Notes: generated by a model from the sequence alone, not told the origin. A stretch of DNA of 64,000 bases from Siphonodentalium dalli (GCA_032622095.1 CP136066.1:5105784-5169783), one strand, 5' to 3'; counted from the stretch's first letter, positions 11,635 to 23,844 are shown. Numbers and translations: made by a program.

Positions 11635-12017
11635 ATATTATATACCCATGTTTGTAATTATAGAATATAAAATATAATAAAAAATTAATCGCCTTTCACT
11701 TCTTGGAATCCGAATAACAATTAAAATTTAAATTCACAACTACACCTTTTACCGGACTCGGCCTGCGGGTCGCAGTTCGACTTTTAATCCATCCAAAAAA
11801 TCCCATTCTATAAATAAAACGTCATGCGCCCACTGTATACCAAGAAACAGCGAAACAGTATACACACGGAGCGCGGAACTACGTCATGAGCTCATGACGT
11901 CATATCCGAAAATAGTAGTGCGCGTAATTCCATCCACAAAGATGGTGGCACTTATTGGAAACTGACTGCGGAAGCACCAAGCCGTGAATTGCACGGAGCA
12001 CTGATCGGAGCGTATGA
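11635..12017. other. Unassigned sequence
   Basis: AT-rich stretch and then a mixed segment leading into the minisatellite. A 'catgagctcatgacgtcat' palindrome-like stretch near 11885-11903 is the only local structure noticed. Confidence 0.4.
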
Positions 12018-13068
12018 ATGATGAACGATTACCCCGCGTGGTACATGTAGTATGAGTGATGAACGATTACCCCGCGTGGTACATGTAGTGATGAACGATT
12101 ACCCCGCGTGGTACATGTAGTGATGAACGATTACCCCGCGTGGTACATGTATGAGTGATGAACGATTACCCCGCGTGGTACATGTAGTGATGAGTGATGA
12201 ACGATTACCCCGCGTGGTACATGTAGTGATGCGTGATGAACGATTACCCCGCGTGGTACATGTAGTGATGCGTGATGAACGATTACCCCGCGTGGTACAT
12301 GTAGGGATGCGTTATGAACGATTACCCCGCGTGGTGCATGTAGTGATGCGTTATGAACGATTACCCCGCGTGGTACATGTAGTGATGAACGATTACCCCG
12401 CGTGGTACATGTAGTGATGAACGATTACCCCGCGTGGTACATGTAGTGATGCGTGATGAACGATTACCCCGCGTGGTACATGTAGTGATGCGTGATGAAC
12501 GATTACCCCGCGTGGTACATGTAGTGATGCGTGATGAACGATTACCCCGCGTGGTACATGTAGTATGGGTGATAAACGATTACCCCGCGTGGTACATGTA
12601 GTGATGCGTGATGAACGATTACCCCGCGTGGTACATGTAGTGATGAACGATTACCCCGCGTGGTACATGTAGTGATGAACGATTACCCCGCGTGGTACAT
12701 GTAGTGATGCGTGATGAACGATTACCCCGCGTGGTACATGTAGTGATGCGTGATGAACGATTACCCCGCGTGGTACATGTAGTGATGCGTGATGAACGAT
12801 TACCCCGCGTGGTACATGTAGTGATGCGTGATGAACGATTACCCCGCGTGGTACATGTAGTGATGAACGATTACCCCGCGTGGTACATGTAGTGATGCGT
12901 GATGAACGATTACCCCGCGTGGTACATGCAGTGATGCGTGATGAAAGATTACCCCGCGTGGTACATGTAGTGATGAACGATTACCCCGCGTGGTACATGT
13001 AGTGATGAACGATTACCCCGCGTGGTACATGTAGTGATGAACGATTACCCCGCGTGGTACATGTAGTT
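12018..13068. repeat. Minisatellite with alternating 32- and 39-bp units, about 29 copies
   Basis: Every unit holds GATGAACGATTACCCCGCG followed by TGGTACATGTAGT. The longer form adds GATGCGT. Copies are nearly identical. The long form is 13 codons, so runs of it keep a plus-strand frame open (repeating DERLPRVVHVVMR). Each short form shifts the frame, which argues against translation. Confidence 0.95.
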
Positions 13069-13289
13069 CCTCACAATACAGTTCAGTTAGTGTGGATCAT
13101 CTGACGATTATTGACTTTGAAGAAAACCGAAGGCATCGAATTTGAGCAGCAGAAAATTCAAGCATCATAGTAAATTTATCTTCAAAACTTATTCTTTAAT
13201 AAATAATAAACCTAATATAAACAAGAGGTATTTCTTATAATTTAATCCCAGTATTGGTCAACAAGTCTAGTTTCCCCCAATCTATGTCC

Positions 13290-13640
13290 ATAACATTAGC
13301 TGTTTTAATCAAAGAGCTATTGGAAAATCTAATTGGGCAATGAAGCTTTTTTTTTCTCTCCAAGAATTGCGCCTCAATATGGTTAGGCTGATGTGCAGAT
13401 GGAAATCTAACAAAAGTGTAAACAATTGCAAAATATGTGGTGTTTTAGGGGATGATTTCCATTTTGTTTTAGAATGTGACGTAACTTAATACATCAGAGA
13501 GAAATACATCCCACAATATTATTGGAAATATCCCGTTAGAGAGAAATTCCACGATTTACTCACTATATGTAACGTGGCAATACTGAAACGACTTTGCATA
13601 TTTCTAAAACTTGCAATCAAACGGATAAAATAGTAATCTC
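13290..13640 (+). pseudogene. LINE reverse transcriptase C-terminal scrap
   Basis: Around 13395-13480 the plus strand reads CRWKSNKSVNNCKICGVLGD followed by DFHFVLECD, then a stop. The same frame then continues YIREKYIPQYYWKYPVRE and KFHDLLTICNVAILKRLCIF. A C-x2-C...H-x4-C motif followed by a basic amphipathic tail is the usual C-terminal end of many LINE RTs. The YxDD core is absent, so only the 3' end of the element survives. The open frame at 13594-13965 overlaps this in another frame and has no support. Confidence 0.75.
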
Positions 13641-13965
13641 ACACGAAGGAAGCAGTGAAGCTGGAGGTACAGGACATAATGGAAAGAGTATTTCCGTTAT
13701 GTTGTGTAAATCCCTTTTCATTGTTAAAAATGAAAATACTTCACTGAAATTTATTCATCGAATTTTATACCCAGTGCCACTTAGCCAGTTCGGTAAAATT
13801 CATCTTCTTATATATGTATATATATTGTTGACTAATGTATGTTACATTCATAGTATGCACCTTGTCATATGCCATGTTATTGGTGGAACAATACATCAAT
13901 CAAAATTACCTATCGTGTCCATTTGCAGTATATTCAGTGTAAAATACATTCTGTTGCACGTATAA

Positions 13966-15962
13966 TTCAACTAATAATATCATTGAGAATCTAGACAATT
14001 TTGAAAGCTAGAGCCTTTAATTCCGTTAGTCAGATGACCCCCGCGTGGTATTTTCTTTCGAGCAGACCGGTGACTTGGACCAGCAGTTCCGTTAGGACGA
14101 ATTCTGAGCACAGGAAATGGAACCCGATACTCACTGTGGATCATTTCGATGATCCTTGCCTTTGTACGTAGGCAATGATAGGATAGAAATCGACTTGGAA
14201 CAGCACATTACACTTCCTTGTAAAAGCTTTAATGAAATTAGCACAGCAGCTTATACACGATCGATAACTCTTGGCTATACATTCTTAAACGTTGGGCCAT
14301 GTTCTTGTTCGTTGCTTAAAATCACTTTAAAATTCTCCTTTTCTAACTACATGTTTTATATTTAGGTGTGCATTACCACTGTAATTCATGGCTCGTTCAT
14401 ACGCCAGCATAATTGAAGGCATTTCGATAAAAATGTCAGGGACGTTACATGGGTTTTTTTTTAGGAAAACATGATATACAGCACTCGTCAGACTCGTTTT
14501 GGAAAAGTCGGAAATGCTATGCGCATGCGTATGGACCCATATCGTCAAGAAGACGTTAATAAGCGGATACCAATCTTAGGGGCTCGCTTCGTAATGGAAC
14601 AACTACGGAAGTCGAGAAAGGTAGACATGCTGCAGGAACTCCAAATACGCAATTGGAGGAGAGAAGGAAGATCGACACATCGGTCTTTGTGAATAAGACT
14701 GTGGGCGGTGGTCTGGTTCCGGCTTTTGACAATAATGAACATAAATCAGTATGCGCATGTATTATACATGTATTATCTTCTCTCTGTCGTCTGTTCATTT
14801 TTCAGAACATCCGTCCATATGAATAATGTACCAGTCCTGTGTATACGTGTACTTGTATAACCGATGAGCGAAACAATTAAGTAAAGCAAATGTTTATTTG
14901 AGATATGACTTCACTTGTAAAGAGTCGTTGAAAAACACGAAAATTCTCCTCCTATCAGGCCTCAACATAATGCTGCTGGTGAATTTACTGACAGTACCCC
15001 GCACAGGAGGCTGGTATCACCAAATTCATCATATGGACACTAAGTCTTCATGGCCTCATATGGCATGCGAGAACTAGACACATATTTATGTTTCCAGGTG
15101 GGGAACTTTGTGGTTTGCACCCTTTGGGCACCTCGAATATGCATTGTGTCGTCTGCCAATTTAGGGATATAGAAACAAAACTGAACTAATACAGAAACAG
15201 AAAATGTCTAATGAAGTTCTAACGAAACTAAACATATTGTTCATTTGATAAAGAGATTTTCCAGATACAATGAGGCCAAAGCAGACTGAGTTCCATTGAG
15301 GACGGATTTAGTGACGCTAGCTCGCTATGCGGAGTAACGCCACTGGTTTAACCATTCGATGACAATTCTGCGTAGGCCTCATCTTCCCATAAAATATACA
15401 GCCCCATAGTGTGTGGTTCGTATTCACATCTGACACGATGACAATCACCTCTCACACACCCATGCGTTTTGGGAGATTCGGCCAACATCCTAGGGACAAT
15501 CTGTCCGAGGAATCACATATTCATTTCTGGCAAAACATAACATCTTAATATCTTCAGGACCAAATTTTACATTGTATTTTCTCACTTTCGCCACAGTCTG
15601 TCAAACATTGATAGTCGGTCAATACATGACATATTGATAAACATATAGTGTTATAACTTGGCCAGCTGTTTTAAGTTGTCAGCATGCCCAATGTAAGTGA
15701 TTCGTGTATCAACGCTCTTTGTCATTAATAAATCATTATTCTGATATTGGTTGGCTTACCCTAGGATTGCGATACGATGATGACTCAAGTCACGAATTAA
15801 TGTTAATTAAATTGCGCCATGCTGTATGCATCGTCCATAGAGTACGCGGGTATATTTTTGCATTAACCCATGGCTCGAATTCATTAATTTGTTGCATATT
15901 ATATTATTTTGAGTAAAACAAGAGATGGTCCTCAAATGGCCAGATTTAGTTTACAGTACCCC
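13966..15962. other. Unassigned sequence with one dispersed-repeat copy
   Basis: 14001-14062 is the second copy of the ACCCCGCGTGGT-bearing repeat seen at 9622. Several 65-80-codon ORFs overlap on both strands at 14.3-14.8 kb; none resembles a family I know and they contradict each other. Nothing else recognised. Confidence 0.45.
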
Positions 15963-16424
15963 TTAACCCTTTACCCAACAAACCGGCCAAAAACGCCCAA
16001 ATAAAGCTTTAACAGCCTAAAATATCTTCGGTCTGTCTCAATAACACCATACAAATATGGATATCATTGGAACCGGTTAATTGACCACATTGTGATGGTT
16101 AATGTTATGCCCTGTGCCAATGCATTCTCTTATATATGCGAGTCGACCATAGGTCGCCTCGCATATATAAGAGAATGCATTGGCCTAAAAAAAAAAAATT
16201 AACACTTTTTACCATTTGTTCTTACATTCTGTAACAATTTTATAATGTTTTCTTACATTTTTTAACAATTTTTATAATATTTTTCTACATTCTTTGACAA
16301 TTTTATCATTTGTAATATGTGTTAAGCCAATGCATTCTCTTATATATGCGAGGCGACCTATGGTCGACTCGCATATATAAGAGAATGCATTGGCACAGGG
16401 CCGTTCTGTTGGGTAAAGGGTTGA
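15963..16424. mobile_element. piggyBac-like MITE with paired hairpins, copy 2
   Basis: Left TTAA plus CCCTTTACCCAACA; right TGTTGGGTAAAGGG followed by TTGA, so the right target base has mutated. Hairpins lie at 16116-16184 and 16326-16394. The AT-rich spacer is longer than in copy 1, by extra 'cattctttaacaattttat' units. Confidence 0.9.
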
Positions 16425-16604
16425 CATAAAACAATTAAAAGAAATCACGCACTGAATTGACTTAGTTTTAATCGTCAACATTATGTAGTACCAAAAAACG
16501 TCTCAGAGCGGAGACAGCTGTAGATGTTCTTCCCATGTGCAATTTTTACTCGGCCGCTGATTAAAAAATAGAACAGAGACACACGAAACGTATGTTGATA
16601 CACC

Positions 16605-16975
16605 TCCAATAAGAGAATGCTATGGTCTAACATTTTGTTTTATCACTTTTTATAAATTTTTCTAACATTCTTTAACAATTTTAATCATTTTTATAATTTG
16701 TTCTTACATTATATAACAATTTTTATAATTTTTTCTTATAATCTTTAACGATTTTATCATTTTTTTAAATATTTTTTTCTGACATTCTTTAACAATTGTT
16801 TTTATAATTTTGTATCATTATGTTTATATTCTTTAACAATATTTTATCATTGTTTTCTTACATTCTTAACAATTCCAAAAGATATATAACATGTGTTAGC
16901 CCAATGTATTCTCTTATATGTGCGAGGCGACCTATGGTCGACTCGCATATATAAGAGAATGCATTGGCACATGGT
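16605..16975. mobile_element. Decayed hairpin MITE
   Basis: The right hairpin is intact (about 16905-16973), and 16625-16880 is an expanded AT-rich spacer with repeated 'cattctttaacaattttat' motifs. The left hairpin is reduced to 'aataagagaatgctatggtcta' and the TTAA-type ends are lost. Confidence 0.75.
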
Positions 16976-17566
16976 CTTTAATGTTGCGCCAGCACAACTC
17001 CCATCATACATACATACCCAGAAGATGTAGACCTAAGATTGGGGTTTGAATGAACCATCGTTCACTACATCCGGTTTTGTTTAATCCTTTCTATACTAAA
17101 ACTCATTGATGGGCAGTTCCCTTTGAAAATGCTCGGAAAATAAGTTAAATAAACCACAATACATGTATGCCGTTTGTTAAACTTATTACCTGGTCATATC
17201 CCACCATGAATATTAATCATTATGATCGTGTATTATCTGTATTTGCAGTGCGTACGTAGAAGAAAGTACACACTATCAGTGATAAGGTTGTGTTCCTACA
17301 TCCTGTTATCCTGAAAATAAGCTCATATTGAATTTATATCAAAAACACAAATAAGCAATTATCTGCATTATTTTTTACTCTCAATATAAACCTAGATTGA
17401 CTTATGAGATGTAAGGTATTTGTAATGTGTTTTCACTGTACACACGGAATAACGGATAAGTCAATTGTGAGCTTATTTCAGAATGAATATGTAGGTACAA
17501 TATGATCATATTGTCATGATGTAGGTTGGTGGTACCTCCCCTTCAAACAAATGTTTGCTAACCTAC
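16976..17566. other. Unassigned sequence
   Basis: Contains 'aataagc' and 'acggataag' motifs faintly like the 356-bp family (17330-17510), but no alignable copy. Confidence 0.35.
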
Positions 17567-17838
17567 GCGTCACGTCGATTGGACGTAGCTGACCCGATCG
17601 TCACGCCGATTGGACGTAGCAGACCTCAGCGTCACGCCGACTGGACGTAGCAGACCTCAGCGTCACGCCGATTGGACGCATTTCCCTCAGCGTCATGCCG
17701 ATTGGACGCAGCAGACCTCAGCGTCACGCCGATTTGACGTATTTCCCTCAGCGTCACGTCTATTTTACGTAGCAGTCCTCAGCGTTATGCCGATTGGACT
17801 TAGCAGACACCAGCGTCACGCCCATTGGACATAGCAGA
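17567..17838. repeat. Minisatellite, 31-bp unit, about 9 copies
   Basis: Unit CGTCACGCCGATTGGACGTA followed by GCAGACCTCAG, with scattered substitutions. The overlapping plus-strand frame is open through the array but repeats in three shifting registers (31 is not divisible by 3). Confidence 0.95.
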
Positions 17839-18619
17839 CTTTTGAAAGCATCGCGTGAAGCCACAATGAAATGTCATTGAACTGGAATTTTTCTCCTTTG
17901 GAGCAATCATTAACTTCTTACGATTCGCGAGCTAATCTATGAAAAGTCATCCTGGATTACCTCCGAGATTGCAATGCCATTTCCGACTCGCCTTTTAGCA
18001 AAAAATCAATGTTTTGCATTCGGGAACCATCAACATACAGCATGCGAAGGACGGGCTTATCAGCTCTCGCCCAATAACATTCTGTAACGGAAACTATTCA
18101 CCGCACTATCAGGGACGTGACTAGCGGTCCTAATTTGGGTTGTACACGTAAACAAACTTCCAACTGTACCCATCCCCTCAGATAGCAGTGCACAATTTAT
18201 CGGGGGGGGGAGGTAGAAAAATATGTATATGGGGCCATAACAGCCAGTGTATCATGTGTTAGATGTGACATTACTGGTTTGAAGTCTCGATTCGTTGGCA
18301 AAACTGGGAAAGTTCACACAAAAGTGAACAATTTAGATATATATCATGATGTTCGTATTCAGTGAAGGCCACATTTGTTTTGGTTTCAGAAAAAATAGCC
18401 GATTTATCTCCCCTGAATTTTGTCAACTGCGCTTGCAAGACATTTTTTTATGAAATTGCTACGCTAACTTTTTTGTTTCTATTTCAAATATGTCTCAGCT
18501 CTAACATAGCTCTGCAAGATGGATGAAGCTCATTTACTGACAAATTGCCAATTGGATTAAACAAAACTTGGCATAACCCAGTGACAAATTTTACTCAACG
18601 AGGTTCAGAGTGTGAGTCA
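17839..18619. other. Unassigned sequence
   Basis: No recognised gene or element. A G-run occurs near 18205. Confidence 0.45.
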
Positions 18620-18621
18620 TA

Positions 18622-19066
18622 TGTGACCCGCCATATCAAACCCAGTCGTACGTCGGGATTTGTTTACCCTGTACCAATGCATTTTCTTATATATGCGAGT
18701 CGACCATAGGTCGCCTCGCATATACAATAGAATGCATTGACCTAACAATTTTTTTAAATAAATGTTTCTTACAATTTTTAGGACATAAAATAAAAAAGCC
18801 ATTACCCTGCAGGGAGCCCCACACATATATAGAAGCATATAGAAGAGTGTCGTCTGCTCATGTTTGTCTGGGGCTCTGTATGGGTGAAATTATAAAATTG
18901 TTAAAGAATATAAGAAAAAATATTAAAATTGTAAAACATTGTTAGGCCAATGCATTCTCTTATATATGCGAGGCGACCTATGGTCGACTCCCATATATAA
19001 GAGACTGCATTGGCATAGGGTAAAACAAATCCCGACTTACGACTGGATTTGATATGGTGGGTCACA
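18622..19066. mobile_element. TA-flanked MITE containing the same hairpin module
   Basis: The terminal inverted repeats begin TGTGACCC(G/A)CCATATCAAA and extend about 50 bp, through a GTCGGGATTTGTTT-type block, up to the hairpins; TA flanks both sides (18620-18621, 19067-19068). These ends have nothing in common with the TTAA MITEs, yet the interior starts and ends with the same 69-bp hairpins (18673-18741, 18946-19014) in the same inverted arrangement. The middle (18781-18900) has its own inverted 'agcccca' segment. TA flanks suggest a Tc1/mariner-like mover; that is inference. Confidence 0.85.
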
Positions 19067-19424
19067 TATAGCTATCCCCAATAATATTTGAGAGAAAATT
19101 CAAACGTTCATCTCTTGAAATAGCAATGTTTTAAAAGTTCAGATTGGAAAATATCATTCGAGGGGAGTTTTGTGCTATTAAGTTGACCAACAATTATCAA
19201 CATTTTTAATTCAAGCCAAAACGTGTATTGTGCTGTATTCTAGGAGGAGTAATAGCAAAGTGCCTGTTGATATACATTATTACGATGACAAACGGAACTT
19301 CATGTCATTGCAGCTTGTGATCAGGGAGCCAACTAGTTTGTGCGGTTCATGGTCGGATGTAACCCCGATGGTGTAGTCTTCGTATGTTTTACAGAGTTAT
19401 CTATCCCGGAACTGTTAGCATACG
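19067..19424. other. Unassigned sequence
   Basis: Nothing recognised between the TA-flanked MITE and the 38-bp minisatellite. Confidence 0.45.
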
Positions 19425-19752
19425 ACATATCCGTCTGCGCCGTTACGTGCGCAATATGTTGTTCGTAACGGCTGTGGCGTTACGTGCGCAATATGTTGTT
19501 CGTATCCGTCTGCGCAGTTACGTGCGCATTATGTTGTTCGTATCCATCTGCGCCGTTACGTGCGCATTATGTTGTTCGTATCCGTCTTCGCCGTTACGTG
19601 CGTATTATGTTGTTCGTATCCGTCTGCGGCGTTATGTGCGCATTATGTTGGTCGTATCCGTCTGCAGCGTTATGTGCGCATTATGTTGTTCTGCGGCGTT
19701 ACGTGCGCAGTATGTTGTTATGCTGCGTTGCGTGCGCAATATGTTGTTCGTA
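19425..19752. repeat. Minisatellite, 38-bp unit, about 9 copies
   Basis: Unit CGTGCGCATTATGTTGTTCG followed by TATCCGTCTGCGCCGTTA; later units are shortened. Three overlapping plus-strand ORFs in different frames all arise from this array. Confidence 0.95.
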
Positions 19753-19777
19753 TTCCAGAAGATATATCTCATTTAAA

Positions 19778-20133
19778 TAATCTATTCTCGAGCAAATACG
19801 CACATAATCGACCTATATAGTCAAATGGGTACGTGATGTGATTATTTGATTCTGAAATAAGCAGATCATGGAGTCATATCCGTTATTTCTTTTTATGGCG
19901 CAGGCCACAGTGAAAAGAGCAAAACACCCGAACATATGTGAGTTAGCTTATTTGTGACATTGCCCGCACACAATATGCTTAGAATCGCCTTATTATGAGT
20001 CGATAATGTGACTAGACTGTTATAATTTTCAGCACATTATCGACTCAAAACCGGCCCACCCTAAGCAGATTATATATATAAAATAAGTTCCATAATAAGC
20101 AGATAATGTGCTGATTTTCGGGAGAACAGTCTG
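19778..20133 (+). mobile_element. 356-bp TIR family, full-length copy
   Basis: Full length by comparison with 43993-44353. It keeps the central stem (left side near 19990-20020 'gcttagaatcgcc...gagtcgataatgtg', right side near 20035-20075). It is flanked by CATTTAAA at 19770-19777 and again at 20134-20141, an 8-bp direct repeat; the best other copies show 7 bp. Confidence 0.88.
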
Positions 20134-20300
20134 CATTTAAAATATATACGCAGTATACGACATAGATGGTTATACAACTCGTCTATAACTGCGTATCAAT
20201 TACGGCACTTAGGGAACCAGTAAATCAAATGCACACCGAAATGCGCAGACAATTATCTCACACGCTAATGTTTTCAGGATAGATATATGTGCAACACCTA

Positions 20301-21075
20301 GACTCTTATAATTAATGTGTAGAAACGATTACACATCAAACGTGTAAACCCGTATAATACACATAGCAATTAAATGTAGTTTTACATACAAATACATGGA
20401 CCAAGGGCCGATCTACACATAATGTGTATATTTTGTTACACACAAGTGTGTAATAACGTAGAGCATGCGCATTGCGGTGCTTTCAGTTTCATAGTCTGCT
20501 ACATGGCGGCCATATTGTTTGAGTATATTTTTTGGAATACAATATACAGCGATCGTAGACAAGGAATGTAAGTTCAGAATTCCGACTTGTAGGTATAGTA
20601 TTAATGATATATGAGGATTTATTTGTTAAAAGTTTCATGGCGAATACTGCCCCTAAGACTCGTTTATATGATTGTTGTAATACGGTAATAATAATATTAT
20701 GCAACCACGCCACGGACCTGGTTTGTTCATTTAAAACGAAAACTTACACATCACACCGCCAAATGTTAGGTACCGCAACATTGTACGCCATGAAAGTTTT
20801 ACATATACATCTCCATATGTCATCAATAATATATAACCACAGTTCGGAATACTGAGATTACATCGTTGCCTTCGATCTGTATGTGTAAGGATCTACACAA
20901 AATGTATAAAGGATATATGTTGATTTTATGCACGTAAAAATTGTTACACAATTTGTGGACGTGCATAAAACTACACATATACTACACAAATATGTTTAAG
21001 ATCAAAAATGAATAATGATTGTGTAGCAGGGCTACACATTATGTGTAGAAAACCTACACACTAGTCATAAGAGTG
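20301..21075. mobile_element. 775-bp TA-flanked inverted-repeat element
   Basis: Left end GACTCTTATAATTAATGTGTA; right end, reversed, CACTCTTATGACTAGTGTGTA. Imperfect repeats of about 45 bp are rich in TACACAT/ATGTGTA motifs, which also recur just inside (20410-20460, 20890-21055). TA lies immediately outside both ends (20299-20300, 21076-21077). The 83-codon ORF inside (20604-20855) is not recognisable as a transposase. A Tc1/mariner-type MITE is the likeliest reading. Confidence 0.7.
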
Positions 21076-21077
21076 TA

Positions 21078-21666
21078 TGAAGACAAAACATTTCGCACCA
21101 GTAACCCGACAGCCAACAAGCTGATGCGGTTCATGGATGTCTTAATTATACGAATAACAACCAACGCGTATAATTATATCAAATACATATGACGCGTTGT
21201 TGCCAGATAGGTTTCGCAAAACCCACGGACTGGGTTGCGACTACGTTCTTGTGTACAACGTCATCAGTTTAGAGAGATGCCTTAACCATCAGAAAGGATA
21301 GGGTATACATTTCGTCTGTCTGTAACTGCACGTACAATACATGACGAGTGAGCGATAAGCAAAACACTAAACATCGTGGTTATATTTTCGGAGAGTGATT
21401 CATAGTTATCCACTCAACACCGAAAGCGTGAGTGTCGAGGATAAGGAAGCGTTATAGTGTAATTCACTAAAGAAGTGGTATCCAGACCGGACTATTTACG
21501 ACAACGTCGCACTAAACATGTATATGTCTTCAATTTCTTTGCTGTGATAAAGAAGTTTGAATAAACAAGACAAGAATCAATATAAATCGACATGGCGTAA
21601 AATATTAAAACAGTAATTATGGTGTTTGGCGGCGATTCCCATTGGTTCGCGTTGATTCTAGGTATT
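21078..21666. other. Unassigned sequence
   Basis: No gene recognised; leads into the 51-bp array. Confidence 0.4.
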
Positions 21667-22125
21667 GAAGATACCAACAACCAATCAGTTTCGTTATATC
21701 ACACATTAATCACTTGTGAAGATACCAACAACCAGTCAGTTTCGTTATATTACACATTAATCACTTGTGAAGATACCAACAACCAGTCAGTTTCGTTATA
21801 TCACACATTAATCACTTGTGAAGATACCAACAACCAATCGGTTTCGTTATATCACACATTAATCACTTGTGAAGATACCAACAACCAGTCAGTTTCGTTA
21901 TATCACACATTAATCACTTGTGAAGACACCAACAACCAATCGGTTTCGTTGTATCACACATTAATCACTTGTGAAAATACCAACAACCAGTCAGTTTCGT
22001 TGTATCACTCTTTAATCACTTATGAAGATACCAACAACCAGTCAGTTTCGTTGTATCACTCTTTAATCACTTGTGAAGATACCAACAACCAATCAGTTTC
22101 GTTGTATCACTCTTTAATCACTTGC
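21667..22125 (+). repeat. Minisatellite, 51-bp (17-codon) unit, nine copies
   Basis: Nine units with the 17-residue translation EDTNNQSVSLYHTLITC. An open frame runs from an ATG at 21619 to a stop after 22161 (181 codons), so the whole array is open. Differences between units are both silent (CAA/CAG, TCA/TCG, TTA/TTG, GAT/GAC) and replacing (H/Y, D/N, T/S, C/Y) in about equal kinds, so they do not show selection for protein. There is no signal peptide, no recognised domain and no visible promoter or splice context. A unit length divisible by three is enough to give such an ORF. I treat it as a repeat with only a small chance of being coding. Confidence 0.93.
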
Positions 22126-22160
22126 CAAACATCGGTCAACTATCCTCAATTGAATTGCAT

Positions 22161-22545
22161 ATAAAATGACTCAACGCGTTGCGGGCTATCTGGAGGTTAG
22201 TCGCTGTGTGTTAATATAAAATGACTCAACGCGTTGCGGGCTATCTGGATGTCAGTCGCTGTGTGTTAATATAAAATGACTCAACGCGTTGTGGGCAACC
22301 TGGAGGTTAGTCGCTGTGTGTTAATATAAAATGACTCAACGCGTTGCGGGCTATCTGTAGGTTAGTCGCTGTGTGTTAATATAAAATGATGCAACGCGTT
22401 GCGGGCTATCTGGAGGTTAGTCGCTGTGTGTTAATATAAAATGATTCAACGCGTTGCGGGTTATCTGGAGGTTAGTCGCTGTGTGTTAATATAAAATGAT
22501 TCAACGCGTTGCGGGCTATATGGAGGTTAGTCGCTGTGTGTTAAC
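22161..22545. repeat. Minisatellite, 55-bp unit, seven copies
   Basis: Unit ATAAAATGACTCAACGCGTT followed by GCGGGCTATCTGGAGG and TTAGTCGCTGTGTGTTAAT. It starts within 40 bp of the end of the 51-bp array. Copies differ at few positions. Confidence 0.95.
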
Positions 22546-22810
22546 ATACAATCAGATTCATACTCACACTGGGTCTATCGCTTTCCCACCAACATTTTAT
22601 ATCTCGAAATTACGTCACATCACACTACGTTAATCGTTTCAATTGGGAACTGTTATATTGGGGTCACTAATAGTTAATTATGATCGGTGCTATACTGCCG
22701 TGGACACCCGCGGTTCTTAAATAAAACTTATACGACAAGTAATCAGACCCACTATTTGTAGTAAGTATGTATCTTTAGTATAGACTGGAGCATCGCGCAA
22801 AGCGGAGATC

Positions 22811-23282
22811 TCACTGCTCACGACTACACATACACATCCCACGATTATATATACACTGCTCACGAGTATATATGCACAGCTCACGATTATACATGCACTG
22901 CTCACTATTATGTATACACTGCTCACGATTATATATGCACAGCTCAAGATTATACATACACTGCTCACGATTATATATACACTGCTCACGATTATAAATA
23001 CACTACTCACGATTATACATACACTGATCATGATTATGCATACACTGCGCACGATTATACATAGTTACACTGATCATGGGTATACATACACTGCGTGCGA
23101 TTATACATACACTGCACACGAGTATACATACACTGCTCACGATTATACATATACTGCGCACGATTATATATACATTGCTCACGATTGTATATACACTGCT
23201 CACGATCATATATACACTGCTCACGATTATACATACACTGCTCATGATTATACATACACTGCTCACGATTATATATACACTG
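22811..23282. repeat. Minisatellite, 21-bp unit, about 22 copies
   Basis: Unit close to CACTGCTCACGATTATATAT plus one base. ORFs on both strands (7-residue periodicity) follow from the unit length and are not evidence of genes. Confidence 0.95.
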
Positions 23283-23331
23283 AGGTGTTCAATAATCCTT
23301 ATTGTCGTCTTGTTTTGCAGAACGATTTTAG

Positions 23332-23517
23332 CAACATATCCTCGTGCAAATGCGCACGCAATCGACTTATAATGAGAAATAGGTACAACTGTTGATTATT
23401 TGATTCTGAAGATAATGGACTCATCGTCTTTATTTCGTTTTACGGTTCGGTCCACAATAACACACATGTTAAAGAGCATACACTGAGAAATCGTGAGTTG
23501 GTGTTTTGTGAACCGCC
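23332..23517 (+). mobile_element. 356-bp TIR family, 3'-truncated copy
   Basis: Begins CAACATATCCTCGTGCAAAT and retains the left half through 'gttaaagagcatacactgagaaatcgtgagttgg', then diverges. The central stem and right end are absent. Confidence 0.8.
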
Positions 23518-23844
23518 CATAAAATAAGGATTTAATTTGGCCAAATTAAACCTCATTTTCTTGGGCGTTTTTTTTACCAACAGATTTTTCGGTCCAGCGC
23601 GAACACTGAGTGTGAAGTGTTGTGCGCAAATAACTGTTGAATGTTGAATATAGTAAGACACTTTATGTCAGCGTGTTATGCCTGACGGACGAAGTCAGAA
23701 TAAGTTTTATTCTAAATCGCGCTAATATAGTTGTAATTTCATACTGATAATCATTTGACTGAGTTGCAAATACTGGCAGAAATGGAAATAAACTTTGACC
23801 CAAAACAATAATTTGCTCACACAACCACTACCCAGTTAAAGGTA

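Noticed and set aside
12018-13068. CRISPR array
   Set aside because: Units are contiguous and nearly identical with no unique spacers, no cas genes are present, and the surrounding sequence is animal-like.
14471-14692. 73-codon basic ORF as a small gene
   Set aside because: Two antisense ORFs overlap the same bases. No motif or splice evidence favours any of them.
22717-23395. Five overlapping ORFs across the 21-bp array as an antigen or repeat protein
   Set aside because: Open frames exist in several registers on both strands. This is a property of the repeat, not of coding sequence.
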